Positions 1 to 8,410 are shown, counted from the first letter of the stretch. The stretch: DNA of 58,274 bases from Streptomyces sp. WZ.A104 (GCF_002382885.1 NZ_NWVL01000053.1:1-58274), one strand, 5' to 3'. The notes: generated from the sequence alone by a model not told the origin. Numbers and translations are program-made.

Positions 1-265
1 GGCGCCGGCCCGCCGCCACCGCGCCCGTCAGGCGCTCCGCGAGCCCGGGCCCCGGCGTCACCGGCGGACCGGCCACCGCCAGCGAGTGCGCCACCCCGGC
101 GAACTCGCGCGCCCGCGCACGGCACCCGGGACAGTCCCCCAGGTGCTCCTCGAACCGGAAGGCGTCGGCCCTCCCGAGCACCCCCAGCGCATAGGCCCCC
201 ACCCGGATGTGGGGTTCGGTCGTCTGCATGTACTGCGGTACGGGAACCAGCTGCCAATCACTCAC
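1..265 (-). CDS. Zinc-binding anti-sigma factor, N-terminal part (cut by window edge)
   Basis: The frame opens at a GTG (VSDWQLVPVP) and runs off the left edge, so only about 88 residues are visible. Residues 19-48 read like the start of a zf-HC2/ZAS anti-sigma domain: a GAYALGVL helix, then EEHLGDCPGCR with His41, Cys45 and Cys48 in H-x3-C-x2-C spacing. Such proteins hold an ECF sigma factor inactive at the membrane until a signal arrives. The C-terminal half, where a membrane segment would be, lies outside the window. Its cognate sigma factor is probably also outside, although an ECF sigma gene lies about 4.5 kb to the right. It diverges from the LytTR regulator gene, leaving about 89 bp between the starts. 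Confidence 0.75.
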   Translation of the reverse strand, partial: MSDWQLVPVPQYMQTTEPHIRVGAYALGVLGRADAFRFEEHLGDCPGCRARAREFAGVAHSLAVAGPPVTPGPGLAERLTGAVAAGRR

Positions 266-341
266 GCCACCGGGCCCGGGACATCCCAGGAGGTGCTGGG
301 CGGATCGCGGCCGGGCCCGCCCCGAGCCGCCCCGCACCCCC

Positions 342-347
342 TAAACT
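342..347 (+). promoter_or_regulatory. -10 box (TAAACT), probable leaderless start of LytTR regulator gene
   Basis: TAAACT ends 7 nt before the ATG at 355, so transcription would start at or within a base of the start codon. No Shine-Dalgarno sequence is visible ahead of that ATG. This fits a leaderless mRNA. Confidence 0.4.
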
Positions 348-354
348 CCGGCCC

Positions 355-1107
355 ATGCTGCGCGTACTCGCCGTCGACGACGAACAACCCGCCCTGGAGG
401 AACTCCTCTACCTCCTGCGCGCCGACCCGCGCATCCGCAGCGCCGAGGGAGCCACCGGCGCGACCGAGGCGCTGCGCCTCATCGGCAGCGCGGTCGACGC
501 GGGTCCCGACGACCCGTCCGCCATCGACGTCGTCTTCCTCGACATCCACATGGCGGGGCTCACAGGCCTCGACGTCGCCCAGCTGCTCGCCGGATTCGCC
601 GCGCCCCCGCTCATCGTCTTCGTCACCGCGCACGAGGGCTTCGCCGTCCACGCCTTCGACCTGAAGGCCGTCGACTACGTCCTCAAACCGGTCCGCCGCG
701 AACGCCTCGCCGAGGCCGTGCGCCGCGTCGCCGAACAGGTGGGGGAGCGGTCGGCCCCGGTACACGACAGCGCGAGCGACCAGATCCCGGTCGAGCTCGG
801 CGGCGTCACCCGCTTCGTCCCCGTCGACGAGATCGCGTACGCCGAGGCGCAGGGCGACTACGCGCGGCTGCACACCGCCACCGGCAGCCACCTCGTCCGC
901 ATCCCGCTCACCACCCTGGAGGAGCGCTGGCGCACCCGCGGGTTCGTCCGGATACACCGCCGCCACCTCGTGGCGCTGAACCGGATCGACGAACTGCGCC
1001 TGGACGCGGGGAGCATGAGTGTCCGCATCGGGGAGGCCGAGCTCGCCGTCAGCCGTCGCCACACCCGCGCCCTGCGCGACCTCCTCATGCGTCAGGGCGG
1101 CCGCTGA
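355..1107 (+). CDS. LytTR-family response regulator
   Basis: A 250-aa transcriptional regulator of the LytR/AlgR type. Residues 1-125 form a receiver domain: acidic pair Asp8/Asp9, phosphoacceptor Asp63 in VVFLDIHMAG, the conserved Thr91 and Lys111 (YVLKPV). Residues about 140-245 form a LytTR DNA-binding domain (FVPVDEIAYAEAQGDYARLHT, then FVRIHRRHLVALNRI). The gene lies at the head of a same-strand set with a DUF485 protein, a sodium-solute symporter and a LytS-type kinase, so it is inferred to be the partner of that kinase (H203) and to control the symporter genes. The BtsSR/YpdAB pyruvate-sensing systems of enterics are a known precedent for LytS/LytTR pairs that control carboxylate uptake. 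The ligand here is unknown. Confidence 0.9.
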   Translation: MLRVLAVDDEQPALEELLYLLRADPRIRSAEGATGATEALRLIGSAVDAGPDDPSAIDVVFLDIHMAGLTGLDVAQLLAGFAAPPLIVFVTAHEGFAVHAFDLKAVDYVLKPVRRERLAEAVRRVAEQVGERSAPVHDSASDQIPVELGGVTRFVPVDEIAYAEAQGDYARLHTATGSHLVRIPLTTLEERWRTRGFVRIHRRHLVALNRIDELRLDAGSMSVRIGEAELAVSRRHTRALRDLLMRQGGR

Positions 1108-1179
1108 AGGAGGGTGCGGGGCCGTCGCTGACCTGCTGCGTTCTTCGGCGGTCCCTTCCCACCAGCACCCGCCGCCGCC

Positions 1180-1185
1180 TACACT
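1180..1185 (+). promoter_or_regulatory. -10 box (TACACT), probable leaderless start of DUF485 gene
   Basis: TACACT lies 8 nt before the ATG at 1194 and no good ribosome binding site is seen. It suggests the transporter genes have their own promoter separate from the regulator gene. Confidence 0.4.
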
Positions 1186-1193
1186 CCGAGCCC

Positions 1194-1556
1194 ATGTCCG
1201 CAGAGCCATCCCCCCGGCGCGAAGTGGTCACGCGGGAACCGAGGCGGGTGCGCCCGCTGCCCCGCCACCGCACCCAGTCGGAGATCGACGAGCAGACCGC
1301 CCTCGGCGGCGCCTATGTGCGCTCCCTGATGCGCGGCCAGCTCCGGGCGGCCCTCACCGTCTTCGGTGTGCTGGCCCTCGTCGCGGGCACCCTGCCGCTC
1401 CTGTTCGCCGCGCTGAACAGCTCCGCCCTGGTCTGGGCGGTGCTCGGCTTCGCCACCTACCCGCCGCTCACCCTGGCCGCCTGGTGGTACGTCCGCCGGG
1501 CCGAGCGCAACGAACGCGACTTCGCCCGGCTGGTGGAGGGCCGCCCCGCCTCGTGA
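1194..1556 (+). CDS. DUF485-like small membrane protein, symporter accessory
   Basis: A 120-aa protein with a basic N-terminal tail (residues 1-45) and two hydrophobic segments (about 52-78 and 83-103), followed by a charged tail. It matches the two-TM DUF485 (YjcH-like) family in size and in its position directly before a sodium-solute symporter, as yjcH lies before actP. Its TGA stop overlaps the GTG start of the symporter (GTGA), so the two are translationally coupled. The molecular role of DUF485 proteins is not established. A partner or assembly role for the symporter is inferred from context. Confidence 0.7.
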   Translation: MSAEPSPRREVVTREPRRVRPLPRHRTQSEIDEQTALGGAYVRSLMRGQLRAALTVFGVLALVAGTLPLLFAALNSSALVWAVLGFATYPPLTLAAWWYVRRAERNERDFARLVEGRPAS

Positions 1557-3058
1557 GTACCCCCGCCCCCATGGCGTCCTGGGTGGCCGTGGCCCTCGTC
1601 GTCCTCGCCACCGTCCTCGTCGGCGGCTTCGGCCTGCGCATCTCCCGTACGACCTCCGACTTCTACGTCGCCTCGCGCACCGTGCGCCCCCGCCTCAACG
1701 CCGCCGCGATCAGCGGGGAATACCTGTCGGCCGCCTCCTTTCTCGGTATCGCCGGGCTCGTCCTCGTCCACGGCCCCGACATGCTCTGGTACCCGGTCGG
1801 CTACACCGCCGGATACCTGGTGCTGCTGGTCTTCGTCGCCGCCCCGCTGCGCCGCTCGGGGGCGTACACCCTGCCCGACTTCGCCGAAGGGCGTCTCGAA
1901 TCGCCGCAGGTCAGAAGGCTGGTGAGCGCGCTCGTCGTCGGGGCGGGGTGGCTCTACCTCGTGCCGCAGCTCCAGGGCGCCGGGCTCACCTTGAAGATCC
2001 TCACCGGCGCGCCCGGCTGGCTCGGGGACGTCCTCGTCGCCACCGTCGTGACGGCCGCCGTCGCGGCGGGCGGCATGCGCTCCATCACCTTCGTCCAGGT
2101 CTTCCAGTACTGGCTGAAGCTCACCGCCCTGCTCGTCCCCGCCCTCTTCCTGGTCCTCGCCTGGCAGGGCGACGGGCGGCCCCGGGTCAGCTTCGACGAC
2201 CAGCTCGCCGTCTTCCGCGCCGACCACCCGCTGTACGCCACCTACGGGCTGATCGTGGCGACCTTCCTCGGGACCATGGGCCTGCCCCACGTCGTCGTCC
2301 GCTTCTACACCAGCCCCAACGGCCGCGACGCCCGCCGCACCACCGTCGCGGTGCTCGCCCTGGTCGGCCTCTTCTACCTGCTGCCGCCGATCTACGGGGC
2401 GCTCGGCCGGCTCTACACCCCCGAACTGCGGTACGGGGGCGACGCGGACGCCGCCGTGCTGCTGCTGCCCGCCCGGGTCATCGGCGGGCTCGGCGGCGAC
2501 CTCCTCGGGGCGCTGATCGCGGGCGGGGCGTTCGCCGCGTTCCTGTCCACCGCCTCCGGGCTCACCATGGCTGTCGCCGGGGTCATCACCCAGGACGTGC
2601 TGCCCGGGCGCGGGGTGCGGCACTTCCGGTTCGCCACGGTCCTCGCCGTCGCCGTGCCGCTCGCCGGGTCTCTGCTGGTGAGCCGGGTGCCGGTGGCCGA
2701 TGCGGTGGGCATGGCGTTCGCCGTCTCCGCGTCCTCCTTCTGCCCGCTGCTCGTCCTCGGCATCTGGTGGCGGCGGCTCACCCCGCCGGGGGCCGTCGCG
2801 GGTCTCCTGCTGGGCGGCGGCTCCGCCCTGCTCGCGGTGGGCATCACGGTCAGCGGAGCCGTGACCCCGCCCGGCTGGCCGCACGCGCTGCTGGCCTGGC
2901 CCGCCGTGTGGTCCGTGCCCGTCGGGTTCCTCGCGATGATCCTGGTCTCGCTCGCCACGCCGGGGCGGATACCGCCGGGCACCAACGCGGCGATGACCCG
3001 CTTCCACCTCCCCGAGGCCCTCACCTCGGCGCGGGCGGCCGCCGGGAGGGACCGATGA
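1553..3058 (+). CDS. Sodium:solute symporter (SSS family), acetate/pyruvate type
   Basis: A 501-aa polytopic membrane protein with about 13 hydrophobic segments. The start is GTG at 1553, overlapping the preceding stop. SSS hallmarks include TTSDFYVASRTVRPRLNAAAISGEYLSAASFLGIAG near the N-terminus and the stretch GTMGLPHVVVRFYTSPNGRDARRT around residues 239-262, typical of the ActP/MctP monocarboxylate branch. It is inferred to import a small carboxylate such as acetate, propionate or pyruvate with sodium. Its stop overlaps the start of the histidine kinase gene (ATGA), so transporter and sensor should be made together, and the transporter may take part in sensing. The substrate cannot be decided from sequence alone. 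Confidence 0.88.
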   Translation: MSTPAPMASWVAVALVVLATVLVGGFGLRISRTTSDFYVASRTVRPRLNAAAISGEYLSAASFLGIAGLVLVHGPDMLWYPVGYTAGYLVLLVFVAAPLRRSGAYTLPDFAEGRLESPQVRRLVSALVVGAGWLYLVPQLQGAGLTLKILTGAPGWLGDVLVATVVTAAVAAGGMRSITFVQVFQYWLKLTALLVPALFLVLAWQGDGRPRVSFDDQLAVFRADHPLYATYGLIVATFLGTMGLPHVVVRFYTSPNGRDARRTTVAVLALVGLFYLLPPIYGALGRLYTPELRYGGDADAAVLLLPARVIGGLGGDLLGALIAGGAFAAFLSTASGLTMAVAGVITQDVLPGRGVRHFRFATVLAVAVPLAGSLLVSRVPVADAVGMAFAVSASSFCPLLVLGIWWRRLTPPGAVAGLLLGGGSALLAVGITVSGAVTPPGWPHALLAWPAVWSVPVGFLAMILVSLATPGRIPPGTNAAMTRFHLPEALTSARAAAGRDR

Positions 3059-4245
3059 CGGGGGCAGCCGTCGCCGTACTCGTGGTCCTGGCCGCCCTGC
3101 TGTTCGGCGCGGGGTACCGGCTGGGCCGCCGCGCCACCCGCCCGCTGCGCCCCAGCGACGTCGGCACCCCCGTCGAGCACGCCACGTTCGAGACCCTGCA
3201 CACCGCGTCGCTGGCCGCGCCTCCGCTGCGCGCCGGCCTCACCGAGGAGAGCGCCCGCAGGGCCGCCCGGCGGCTGCGCTCGCTGCTCGGCACGGATGCC
3301 CTCTGCCTCACCGACCGGGACCGGGTGCTGGTCTGGGACGGGGCCGGGCACCACCACGGCAAGGACGTGATGGACCATCTGAGGGGGTTGCTGGACAACG
3401 GCCGCGACACCGCCTTCGACAGCGGCTGCGGCGATCTCGACTGCCCGCTGCGCTGGGCCGTCGCCGTCCCGCTCACCGTGGAGAACCGGGTCCTGGGCGC
3501 GCTCGTCGCCTATGCCCCGCGCGAGTCGGCCGTCCTGGCCAGAGCGGCGGGGGAGGTGGCCCGCTGGGTCTGCGTCCAGCTGGAGCTGGCCGAGCTGGAC
3601 CGCTCCCGTACGCAGCTCATCGAGGCCGAGATCAAGGCGCTGCGGGCGCAGATCTCCCCGCACTTCATCTTCAACTCGCTCGCCGCGATCGCCTCGTTCG
3701 TCCGCACCGACCCCGAGCAGGCCCGTGAACTGCTCCTGGAATTCGCTGACTTCACCCGCTACTCGTTCCGCAGGCACGGGGAGTTCACCACCCTGGCGGA
3801 CGAGTTGCACTCCATCGACCAGTATCTGGCCCTCGTGCGGGCCCGGTTCGGTGAACGGCTCGCCGTCACCCTCCAGGTCGCTCCCGAGGTGCTGCCGGTC
3901 GCGCTGCCCTTCCTGTGTCTCCAGCCGCTGGTGGAGAACGCGGTCAAGCACGGTCTGGAAGGGGCGGTCACCCGCAGCCGCATCACCATCAGCGCGCTCG
4001 ACGCCGGATCGGAGGCCGAGGTCGTCATCGAGGACGACGGGACCGGAATGGACCCCGAACGGCTGCGTCAGATCCTGCGCGGTGAGGGCGGCACCTCCAC
4101 CGGCATCGGCCTGCTCAACGTGGACGAGCGGCTGCGTCAGGTGTACGGCGACGACTACGGGCTCGTCATCGAAACCGGCGTCGGGGCGGGGATGAAGGTC
4201 ACGCTGCGGCTGCCCAAGTACCGTGCGGGGGTGCACGGTTCCTGA
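3055..4245 (+). CDS. LytS/YehU-type sensor histidine kinase
   Basis: A 396-aa kinase. One N-terminal membrane segment (residues 3-20) is followed by a GAF-like region (about 60-170) with a CGDLDCP cysteine pair. Next comes a coiled linker and the his_kinase domain with the phosphoacceptor motif QISPHFIFNSL (His203). The ATPase part has the N box PLVENAVKHG (Asn295), EDDGTGMD and GIGLLNV. The start is the ATG overlapping the symporter stop. It should phosphorylate the LytTR regulator encoded at 355-1107. The domain between the membrane anchor and the kinase core, possibly with the CxxxxC pair, is the likely signal input. Confidence 0.9.
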   Translation: MTGAAVAVLVVLAALLFGAGYRLGRRATRPLRPSDVGTPVEHATFETLHTASLAAPPLRAGLTEESARRAARRLRSLLGTDALCLTDRDRVLVWDGAGHHHGKDVMDHLRGLLDNGRDTAFDSGCGDLDCPLRWAVAVPLTVENRVLGALVAYAPRESAVLARAAGEVARWVCVQLELAELDRSRTQLIEAEIKALRAQISPHFIFNSLAAIASFVRTDPEQARELLLEFADFTRYSFRRHGEFTTLADELHSIDQYLALVRARFGERLAVTLQVAPEVLPVALPFLCLQPLVENAVKHGLEGAVTRSRITISALDAGSEAEVVIEDDGTGMDPERLRQILRGEGGTSTGIGLLNVDERLRQVYGDDYGLVIETGVGAGMKVTLRLPKYRAGVHGS

Positions 4246-4254
4246 GCGCGGCGC

Positions 4255-4776
4255 TCAGTACAGGTGCACGGCCAGATGCCCCAGCGGCAGCCCCAGCTGC
4301 CACGCGGGCGTCCAGACCTGGACCTCGCCCTCCTCGTGCGGTCCCGCCCCCACCGGCTCCCGGGGCACGGGCGGCCCGATCGCGTCCAGGTCCGCGGCTA
4401 GCAGCTCGGTCTCCTCCAGCCACCGCCAGGCCGCCCGCGCCAGCGCCAGATCGGGGTCACCGGGCGCGGCCCGCCGGCCCGCCTCATCCAGCCGCTCACA
4501 GACCCAGCTGCGCCAGGTGCTCCCGTACGCGGTCAGCAGCCGCAGTTCGTCGACACGGGGTTCGGGCAGGGCGCGGGGCGCGGGGGTGTCCCGGAGGTAC
4601 TCGCTGAGGAACATCGTCAGCGCGAGCGCGTCGCGCCCCGCCCGGAACTCCAGGGTCGTCGGCTCCATCAGGTCGCCGGTCCGTAACAGCTCGTCGGCGA
4701 TGTACTCGGTGGACAGCCAGGCCATCGGCACCGGCAGCCCGTTCCCACCGGTCCCATCGCTTGTCTCGGGACGCAT
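4255..4776 (-). CDS. Hypothetical protein downstream of an ECF sigma factor
   Basis: A 173-aa acidic soluble protein with no signal peptide, membrane segment or zinc motif that I recognise. Its gene starts 36 bp after the ECF sigma gene ends and on the same strand, so the two are probably one transcript. The body is mostly helical in character (DALALTMFLSEYLRDT; RLLTAYGSTWRSWVCERLDEAG). It could be a regulator or target tied to the sigma factor, but it does not look like a ZAS-type anti-sigma factor. No function is assigned. Confidence 0.6.
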   Translation of the reverse strand: MRPETSDGTGGNGLPVPMAWLSTEYIADELLRTGDLMEPTTLEFRAGRDALALTMFLSEYLRDTPAPRALPEPRVDELRLLTAYGSTWRSWVCERLDEAGRRAAPGDPDLALARAAWRWLEETELLAADLDAIGPPVPREPVGAGPHEEGEVQVWTPAWQLGLPLGHLAVHLY

Positions 4777-4812
4777 CCCGTCTCGCCTCTCTTCCTCGTC
4801 CGGTACCGGGCT

Positions 4813-5388
4813 TCACGCAGCATTGAACCGGGGGCGGGCGCCCCGCGTGGGCAGAAGGGAGCGATCGCCCTCGGGGGAGTAGCCGGGCAGGGTGCGCGAC
4901 AGGGTCCGCAGGGCGTAGTGCGAACGGGACTTGACGGTCCCGGCGGGGATGCCGAGCGCGGTGGCCGCCTCGCCGACGCTCATCCCGCGGAAGTAGATCT
5001 GCACCAGCACCGCCCGGTGCTCGGGGCTCAGGGTGCGGACCGCCTCGCGGACGTCCAGGGCGCGGACGGCCGAGTCCGCGGTGTCCTGGGCGGCCGGGGT
5101 GCTCTCCAGTACCGTGTCGCTGACCTCGACCGGGCGGGCCCGGCGGGAGCGGCGCGCGTCGATGGCGAGGCGACGGCCGACGGTGAACAGCCAGGGCCGC
5201 ATCGAGTCGTAGGGCGCTTCGAACGCCTCGGGGTGCTGCCAGGCGCGTACGAGTGTCTCCTGCACCAGATCCTCCGCCCGCTGCCGGTCCCCGAAGGTCA
5301 GGCCGAGCAGGAAGTGGAACAGGGCGGGGCCGTGTTCCCGCTGCAACTCCGCGATGGCCCGCTCATCGGTCGTCGTCGTGGTGTTCAT
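4813..5388 (-). CDS. RNA polymerase ECF sigma factor
   Basis: A 191-aa sigma-70 family protein of the extracytoplasmic-function type. Region 2 (about residues 18-85) contains ALFHFLLGLTFGDRQRAEDLVQETLVRAW and the -10-recognition part RPWLFTVGRRLAIDARR. Region 4 (about 110-165) has the HTH pattern LSPEHRAVLVQIYFRGMSVGEAATALGIPAGTVKSRSHYALRTL. The start is an ATG with a GGAGAGG ribosome binding site. No anti-sigma gene is adjacent. The only ZAS-type protein in view is the partial one at the left edge. A C-terminal tail of about 25 residues after region 4 is not typical and could be regulatory. Confidence 0.9.
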   Translation of the reverse strand: MNTTTTTDERAIAELQREHGPALFHFLLGLTFGDRQRAEDLVQETLVRAWQHPEAFEAPYDSMRPWLFTVGRRLAIDARRSRRARPVEVSDTVLESTPAAQDTADSAVRALDVREAVRTLSPEHRAVLVQIYFRGMSVGEAATALGIPAGTVKSRSHYALRTLSRTLPGYSPEGDRSLLPTRGARPRFNAA

Positions 5389-5616
5389 GGACGTCCTCTC
5401 CCGCCGAGGCCCCTGACGGCCTCGCTCCGACGGGCGTATACGAACGCATTCGGGGGCGCGGGAACAGGTGGTGTGCCGAGGCGTGCGACGAGCGGTCGCT
5501 CAGTGCGGCGAATGGTGCGGTGAACGGTCGAGGGGCCGTCGGGGTCGGCCGGTACGACCAGTTCAGCTAGGTATACGGCAATGCTCCTTGCTTCTGCGGT
5601 ATGACGATCTATTTAG

Positions 5617-5638
5617 TCGGATGGTCGTAATCATCCGA
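5617..5638. promoter_or_regulatory. Dyad upstream of the CapA-like gene
   Basis: TCGGATG (5617-5623) and CATCCGA (5632-5638) form a perfect 7-bp inverted repeat with an 8-nt spacer in an unusually AT-rich stretch 17 bp before the CapA-like start codon. The TATTTA just upstream could be a -10 box. A repressor operator or a 5' mRNA hairpin are both possible. Confidence 0.35.
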
Positions 5639-5654
5639 ACGTGGAGTCGAGCAG

Positions 5655-6851
5655 ATGACGCAGCGCATCCGACCGGGCGCCGTGGCCGCCCTCGCCCTCC
5701 TGCTCGCCGCGGCCACCGGCTGCACCGGGCAGCAGCACCCCGCCGCCGCACCCAGCACGCCCGCCGCGGCCCGGGGTGCGGCCGGCCAGGACGCCCACGG
5801 GCCCCGCCCCTTCACCCTCATCGCCGCGGGCGACATCCTGCCGCACTCCTCCGTCATCGACCGCGCCGCCGCCGACTCGGGCGGCCGGGGCTACGACTTC
5901 ACCCCCATGCTGGCGGGCGTCGCCCCGGTCGTCTCGGCGGCGGACCTGGCCATCTGCCACATGGAGACCGTGTACGGGAAGGAGGGCGGCCCCTACACCG
6001 GTTACCCGAACTTCAAGTCGCCGCCCGAGGTCGCCACCGCCCTGCGCACCACCGGCTACGACTCCTGCTCCACCGCCTCCAACCACACCCTCGACGACGG
6101 GGCCGAGGGCATCCGGCGGACCCTCGGGGCGCTGGACAAGGCGGGCATCCGGCACGCCGGGTCCGCCCGCACGGCCGCCGAGGCCGCCCGGCCCACGATC
6201 CTGCCCGCCGGGCCGGGCAAGGGCGCGGCCAAGGTCGCCCACCTCGCGTACACCTACGGCACCAACGACATCCCGCTGCCGGCGGGCCGCCCCTGGGCGG
6301 TCAACCTGATCGACGAGCGGAAGATCATCGAGGAGGCCCGGGCGGCCCGCCGGGCGGGCGCCGACGTCGTCGTGCTCTCCGCGCACTGGGGCACCGAATG
6401 GCAGGACGAACCGGATGCCGAGCAGCTTCAACTCGCCCAGCGGCTCACCGCCTCCACCGACGGTGGCCGCCCCGACATCGACCTGATCATCGGCACCCAC
6501 GCCCATGTCCCGCAGGCGTACGAGAAGGTCAACGGCACCTGGGTCGTCTACGGCATGGGCGACCAGATCGCCGGGGCGATGATCAACTACGAGGGCGCCC
6601 AGGACCCGCGCGGCAACCAGGGCTCGATGGGGCGCTTCACCTTCGCGCCGCCCGCGAAGCCCGGCGAGCGCTGGACCGTGAAGAAGGCCGAGTTCGTACC
6701 GCAGTGGTACGACACCGTCACCGGACGCGCCGTCAACCTCAACGCCACCCCGGACCAGGGGGCCGGGCATCTGCGCGAGGTCCGCGACCGCATCCGGACC
6801 GTCGTCCTCGGCCGGGGTGCGGAGGCGGACGGGCTCCTCATGGGCAAGTAG
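5655..6851 (+). CDS. CapA-family lipoprotein (poly-gamma-glutamate synthesis-like, metallophosphatase fold)
   Basis: A 398-aa exported protein. A lipoprotein signal occupies residues 1-22, with the lipobox ending ATGC (Cys23), followed by a Pro/Ala-rich linker. The PGA_cap domain follows, with LIAAGDILPH (the metal-site GD), ICHMETVYG, the SNHTLDDG motif, SAHWGTEW and GTHAHVPQAYE. These are the Asp/Asn/His positions of the calcineurin-like CapA family. CapA proteins act on the cell surface in poly-gamma-glutamate production in Bacillus. In Streptomyces their substrate is unknown, so the role here is stated only at family level. The gene stands alone. Confidence 0.85.
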   Translation: MTQRIRPGAVAALALLLAAATGCTGQQHPAAAPSTPAAARGAAGQDAHGPRPFTLIAAGDILPHSSVIDRAAADSGGRGYDFTPMLAGVAPVVSAADLAICHMETVYGKEGGPYTGYPNFKSPPEVATALRTTGYDSCSTASNHTLDDGAEGIRRTLGALDKAGIRHAGSARTAAEAARPTILPAGPGKGAAKVAHLAYTYGTNDIPLPAGRPWAVNLIDERKIIEEARAARRAGADVVVLSAHWGTEWQDEPDAEQLQLAQRLTASTDGGRPDIDLIIGTHAHVPQAYEKVNGTWVVYGMGDQIAGAMINYEGAQDPRGNQGSMGRFTFAPPAKPGERWTVKKAEFVPQWYDTVTGRAVNLNATPDQGAGHLREVRDRIRTVVLGRGAEADGLLMGK

Positions 6852-6867
6852 GCGGCCGGGGAAGCGG

Positions 6868-7329
6868 TCACGGCACTACGGTGACCGGCCAGCGCCCCGC
6901 CTTCACCAGGCGCACCGCCACCGAGCCGACGAAGCGGTGCCCCGCCGACTCCGACGCCCCGACCACCACCGCGTCCGCCTTCAGCTCGTCGGCCGCCGTC
7001 ACGAGCCCGTTGTAGGGGTCGCCCCGGAAGGTGTGGAACTCCCACCGCACGTCCCACGCGTCCCGGAAGCGCTCCGTCGCCTCGCGGATCTCGGTGACCA
7101 GGTCCTCTGCCACCTCGGCCGTCGCATCGCCCATCGGCACACCCAGCGCCGCGCTCGCGGTCAGCACCGGCTGCACGTAGACCAGGGCCAGCATGGCGTT
7201 CTGCCGCCGGGCGAGTCCGGCGGCGTAGGCGGCCGCACGCATCGACGGGTCGGAGCCGTCGAGCCCCGCGACGATCACCTTGGGGCCGTCCGTGCCGCGT
7301 TCGAACTGATGAGGCTGCTGCTCTGTCAC
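6868..7329 (-). CDS. Universal stress protein (UspA family)
   Basis: A 153-aa single-domain Usp. VIVAGLDGSDPSMRAAAYAAGLA forms the first strand and ATP-site Asp. The C-terminal nucleotide loop is VVVGASESAGHRFVGSVAVRLVKAGRWPVTVVP, which fits the G-x2-G-x9-G(S/T) ATP-binding pattern only loosely. A longer in-frame extension exists upstream. The GTG at 7329 was chosen because the domain begins there and a TAGCCT box lies 7 nt upstream, consistent with a leaderless transcript. Usp proteins are cytoplasmic nucleotide-binding stress proteins, and the specific trigger is unknown. Confidence 0.85.
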   Translation of the reverse strand: MTEQQPHQFERGTDGPKVIVAGLDGSDPSMRAAAYAAGLARRQNAMLALVYVQPVLTASAALGVPMGDATAEVAEDLVTEIREATERFRDAWDVRWEFHTFRGDPYNGLVTAADELKADAVVVGASESAGHRFVGSVAVRLVKAGRWPVTVVP

Positions 7330-7336
7330 GGCTCCG

Positions 7337-7342
7337 AGGCTA
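7337..7342 (-). promoter_or_regulatory. -10 box (TAGCCT) for the Usp gene, probably leaderless
   Basis: On the minus strand TAGCCT lies 7 nt before the GTG at 7329, which sets the transcription start close to the start codon. Confidence 0.35.
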
Positions 7343-7496
7343 TCGGCTCGGCCCGAGCGGCACGGCCCGGGAAGCCCCCTCGCGCTCATCGCGAGGAACA
7401 TCCTCACGGCGAGCATACTGTGTCGATCGGGTGCAAAACGGTCGATGCCCGGTGTCGGCGACCGGGCCGGACGGCCAGCCGTGCGAGCAGTTGGCC

Positions 7497-8348
7497 ATGA
7501 GAAGTGATCACACCGGACCCGAGCGCCGCACCCTGCTGAGAGTCGCCCTCGGCCTCGGAACGGCCACCGCCCTGCACCTGATCGTCGCCGACCCGGCGTC
7601 GACGCCCACCCGCCCCGCACGGGCCGCCGGAACCCCGCCCGCCGCCGCGGCGGGACCCCCGGCAGGCGTCCGCGGCAGGCCCTCCCCGTACCGGTTGGAA
7701 CCCATGACGGCGAGGACGCCGCCCCGGTTCAGACCGGCCCGGCCGCCGGTGCGCACCCGGCCCTTCGAGCACCTCCCCGACCTCGGGCACTCGATGGTCC
7801 TCAGCTTCGACGACGGCCCCGATCCGCTGTACACCCCGGACATCCTGAACACCTTGCGCAAGCACCGGGTCCGCGCGATGTTCTTCGTCTGCGGCGAGAT
7901 GGCGGACGCCAACCGGGACCTGCTGCGCGAGATGGCGGACGACGGCCATGTGGTGGGGAACCACTCCTGGTCGCACCCGCTGATCCCGGAGCTGTCCCGC
8001 GCCGCGATCCGCGACGAGCTCGGACGCACCAGCGAGGTGGTCGAGGCGACGCTCGGGACACCGCCGCTCTGGTACCGCGCGCCGTACGGTGCGTGGAACC
8101 GCAACTCGTTCGAGATCGGGGCCGAGTTGGGCATGGAGCCCATGGCCTGGACCGTGGACACCCTCGACTGGAAGGAGCCGGGGACGGGCACGATCGTGCG
8201 CCGGGTGCTGGAAGGGGCGGCGCCGGGCGTGGTCGTCCTCTCGCACGACGCGGGCGGCGACCGCTCGCAGAGCGTCGCGGCCCTGCGCCGCTACCTGCCC
8301 CGGCTGCTCGACTCCGGCTATCGCATCACGGTGCCGCACCGGGTCTGA
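7497..8348 (+). CDS. Secreted polysaccharide deacetylase (NodB/CE4), Tat signal
   Basis: A 283-aa protein. The N-terminus has PERRTLLRVALGLGTATALHL, a twin-arginine (Arg10-Arg11) export signal, then a Pro-rich linker to about residue 95. All five CE4 motifs are present: MVLSFDDGPD (catalytic base and metal Asp), NHSWSHP (metal His pair), RAPYGAWN, DTLDW and VVLSHD. This predicts a metal-dependent de-N-acetylase acting outside the membrane on N-acetylglucosamine polymers such as peptidoglycan or chitin oligomers. The ATG at 7497 was preferred over an upstream in-frame ATG because it puts the twin arginine close to the N-terminus. A strong hairpin follows the stop. Confidence 0.9.
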   Translation: MRSDHTGPERRTLLRVALGLGTATALHLIVADPASTPTRPARAAGTPPAAAAGPPAGVRGRPSPYRLEPMTARTPPRFRPARPPVRTRPFEHLPDLGHSMVLSFDDGPDPLYTPDILNTLRKHRVRAMFFVCGEMADANRDLLREMADDGHVVGNHSWSHPLIPELSRAAIRDELGRTSEVVEATLGTPPLWYRAPYGAWNRNSFEIGAELGMEPMAWTVDTLDWKEPGTGTIVRRVLEGAAPGVVVLSHDAGGDRSQSVAALRRYLPRLLDSGYRITVPHRV

Positions 8349-8359
8349 GCCACGTCGCG

Positions 8360-8400
8360 CAGGGCTGTGCCCCCGGCTCTCGGCCGGGGGCACAGCCCTG
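8360..8400. terminator. Bidirectional terminator between deacetylase and sortase genes
   Basis: A perfect 18-bp stem (arms 8360-8377 and 8383-8400, core AGGGCTGTGCCCCCGGC) with a 5-nt loop lies between two convergent genes. It has no T-run, as is usual in Streptomyces. Confidence 0.85.
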
Positions 8401-8410
8401 TCCGGCGGAC

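Noticed and set aside
1457..3007. Long minus-strand open frame opposite the symporter
   Set aside because: Arg/Gly/His/Asp-rich shadow of a clear membrane protein on the plus strand, without domain or ribosome site.
1..5388. Pairing the partial anti-sigma factor with the ECF sigma gene at 4813-5388
   Set aside because: They are 4.5 kb apart with an unrelated signalling unit between them; the partner is more likely beyond the left edge.
5468..7015. Long plus-strand frame over the CapA-like gene
   Set aside because: Composition is Arg/Pro/His-rich and out of frame with an obvious CapA domain.
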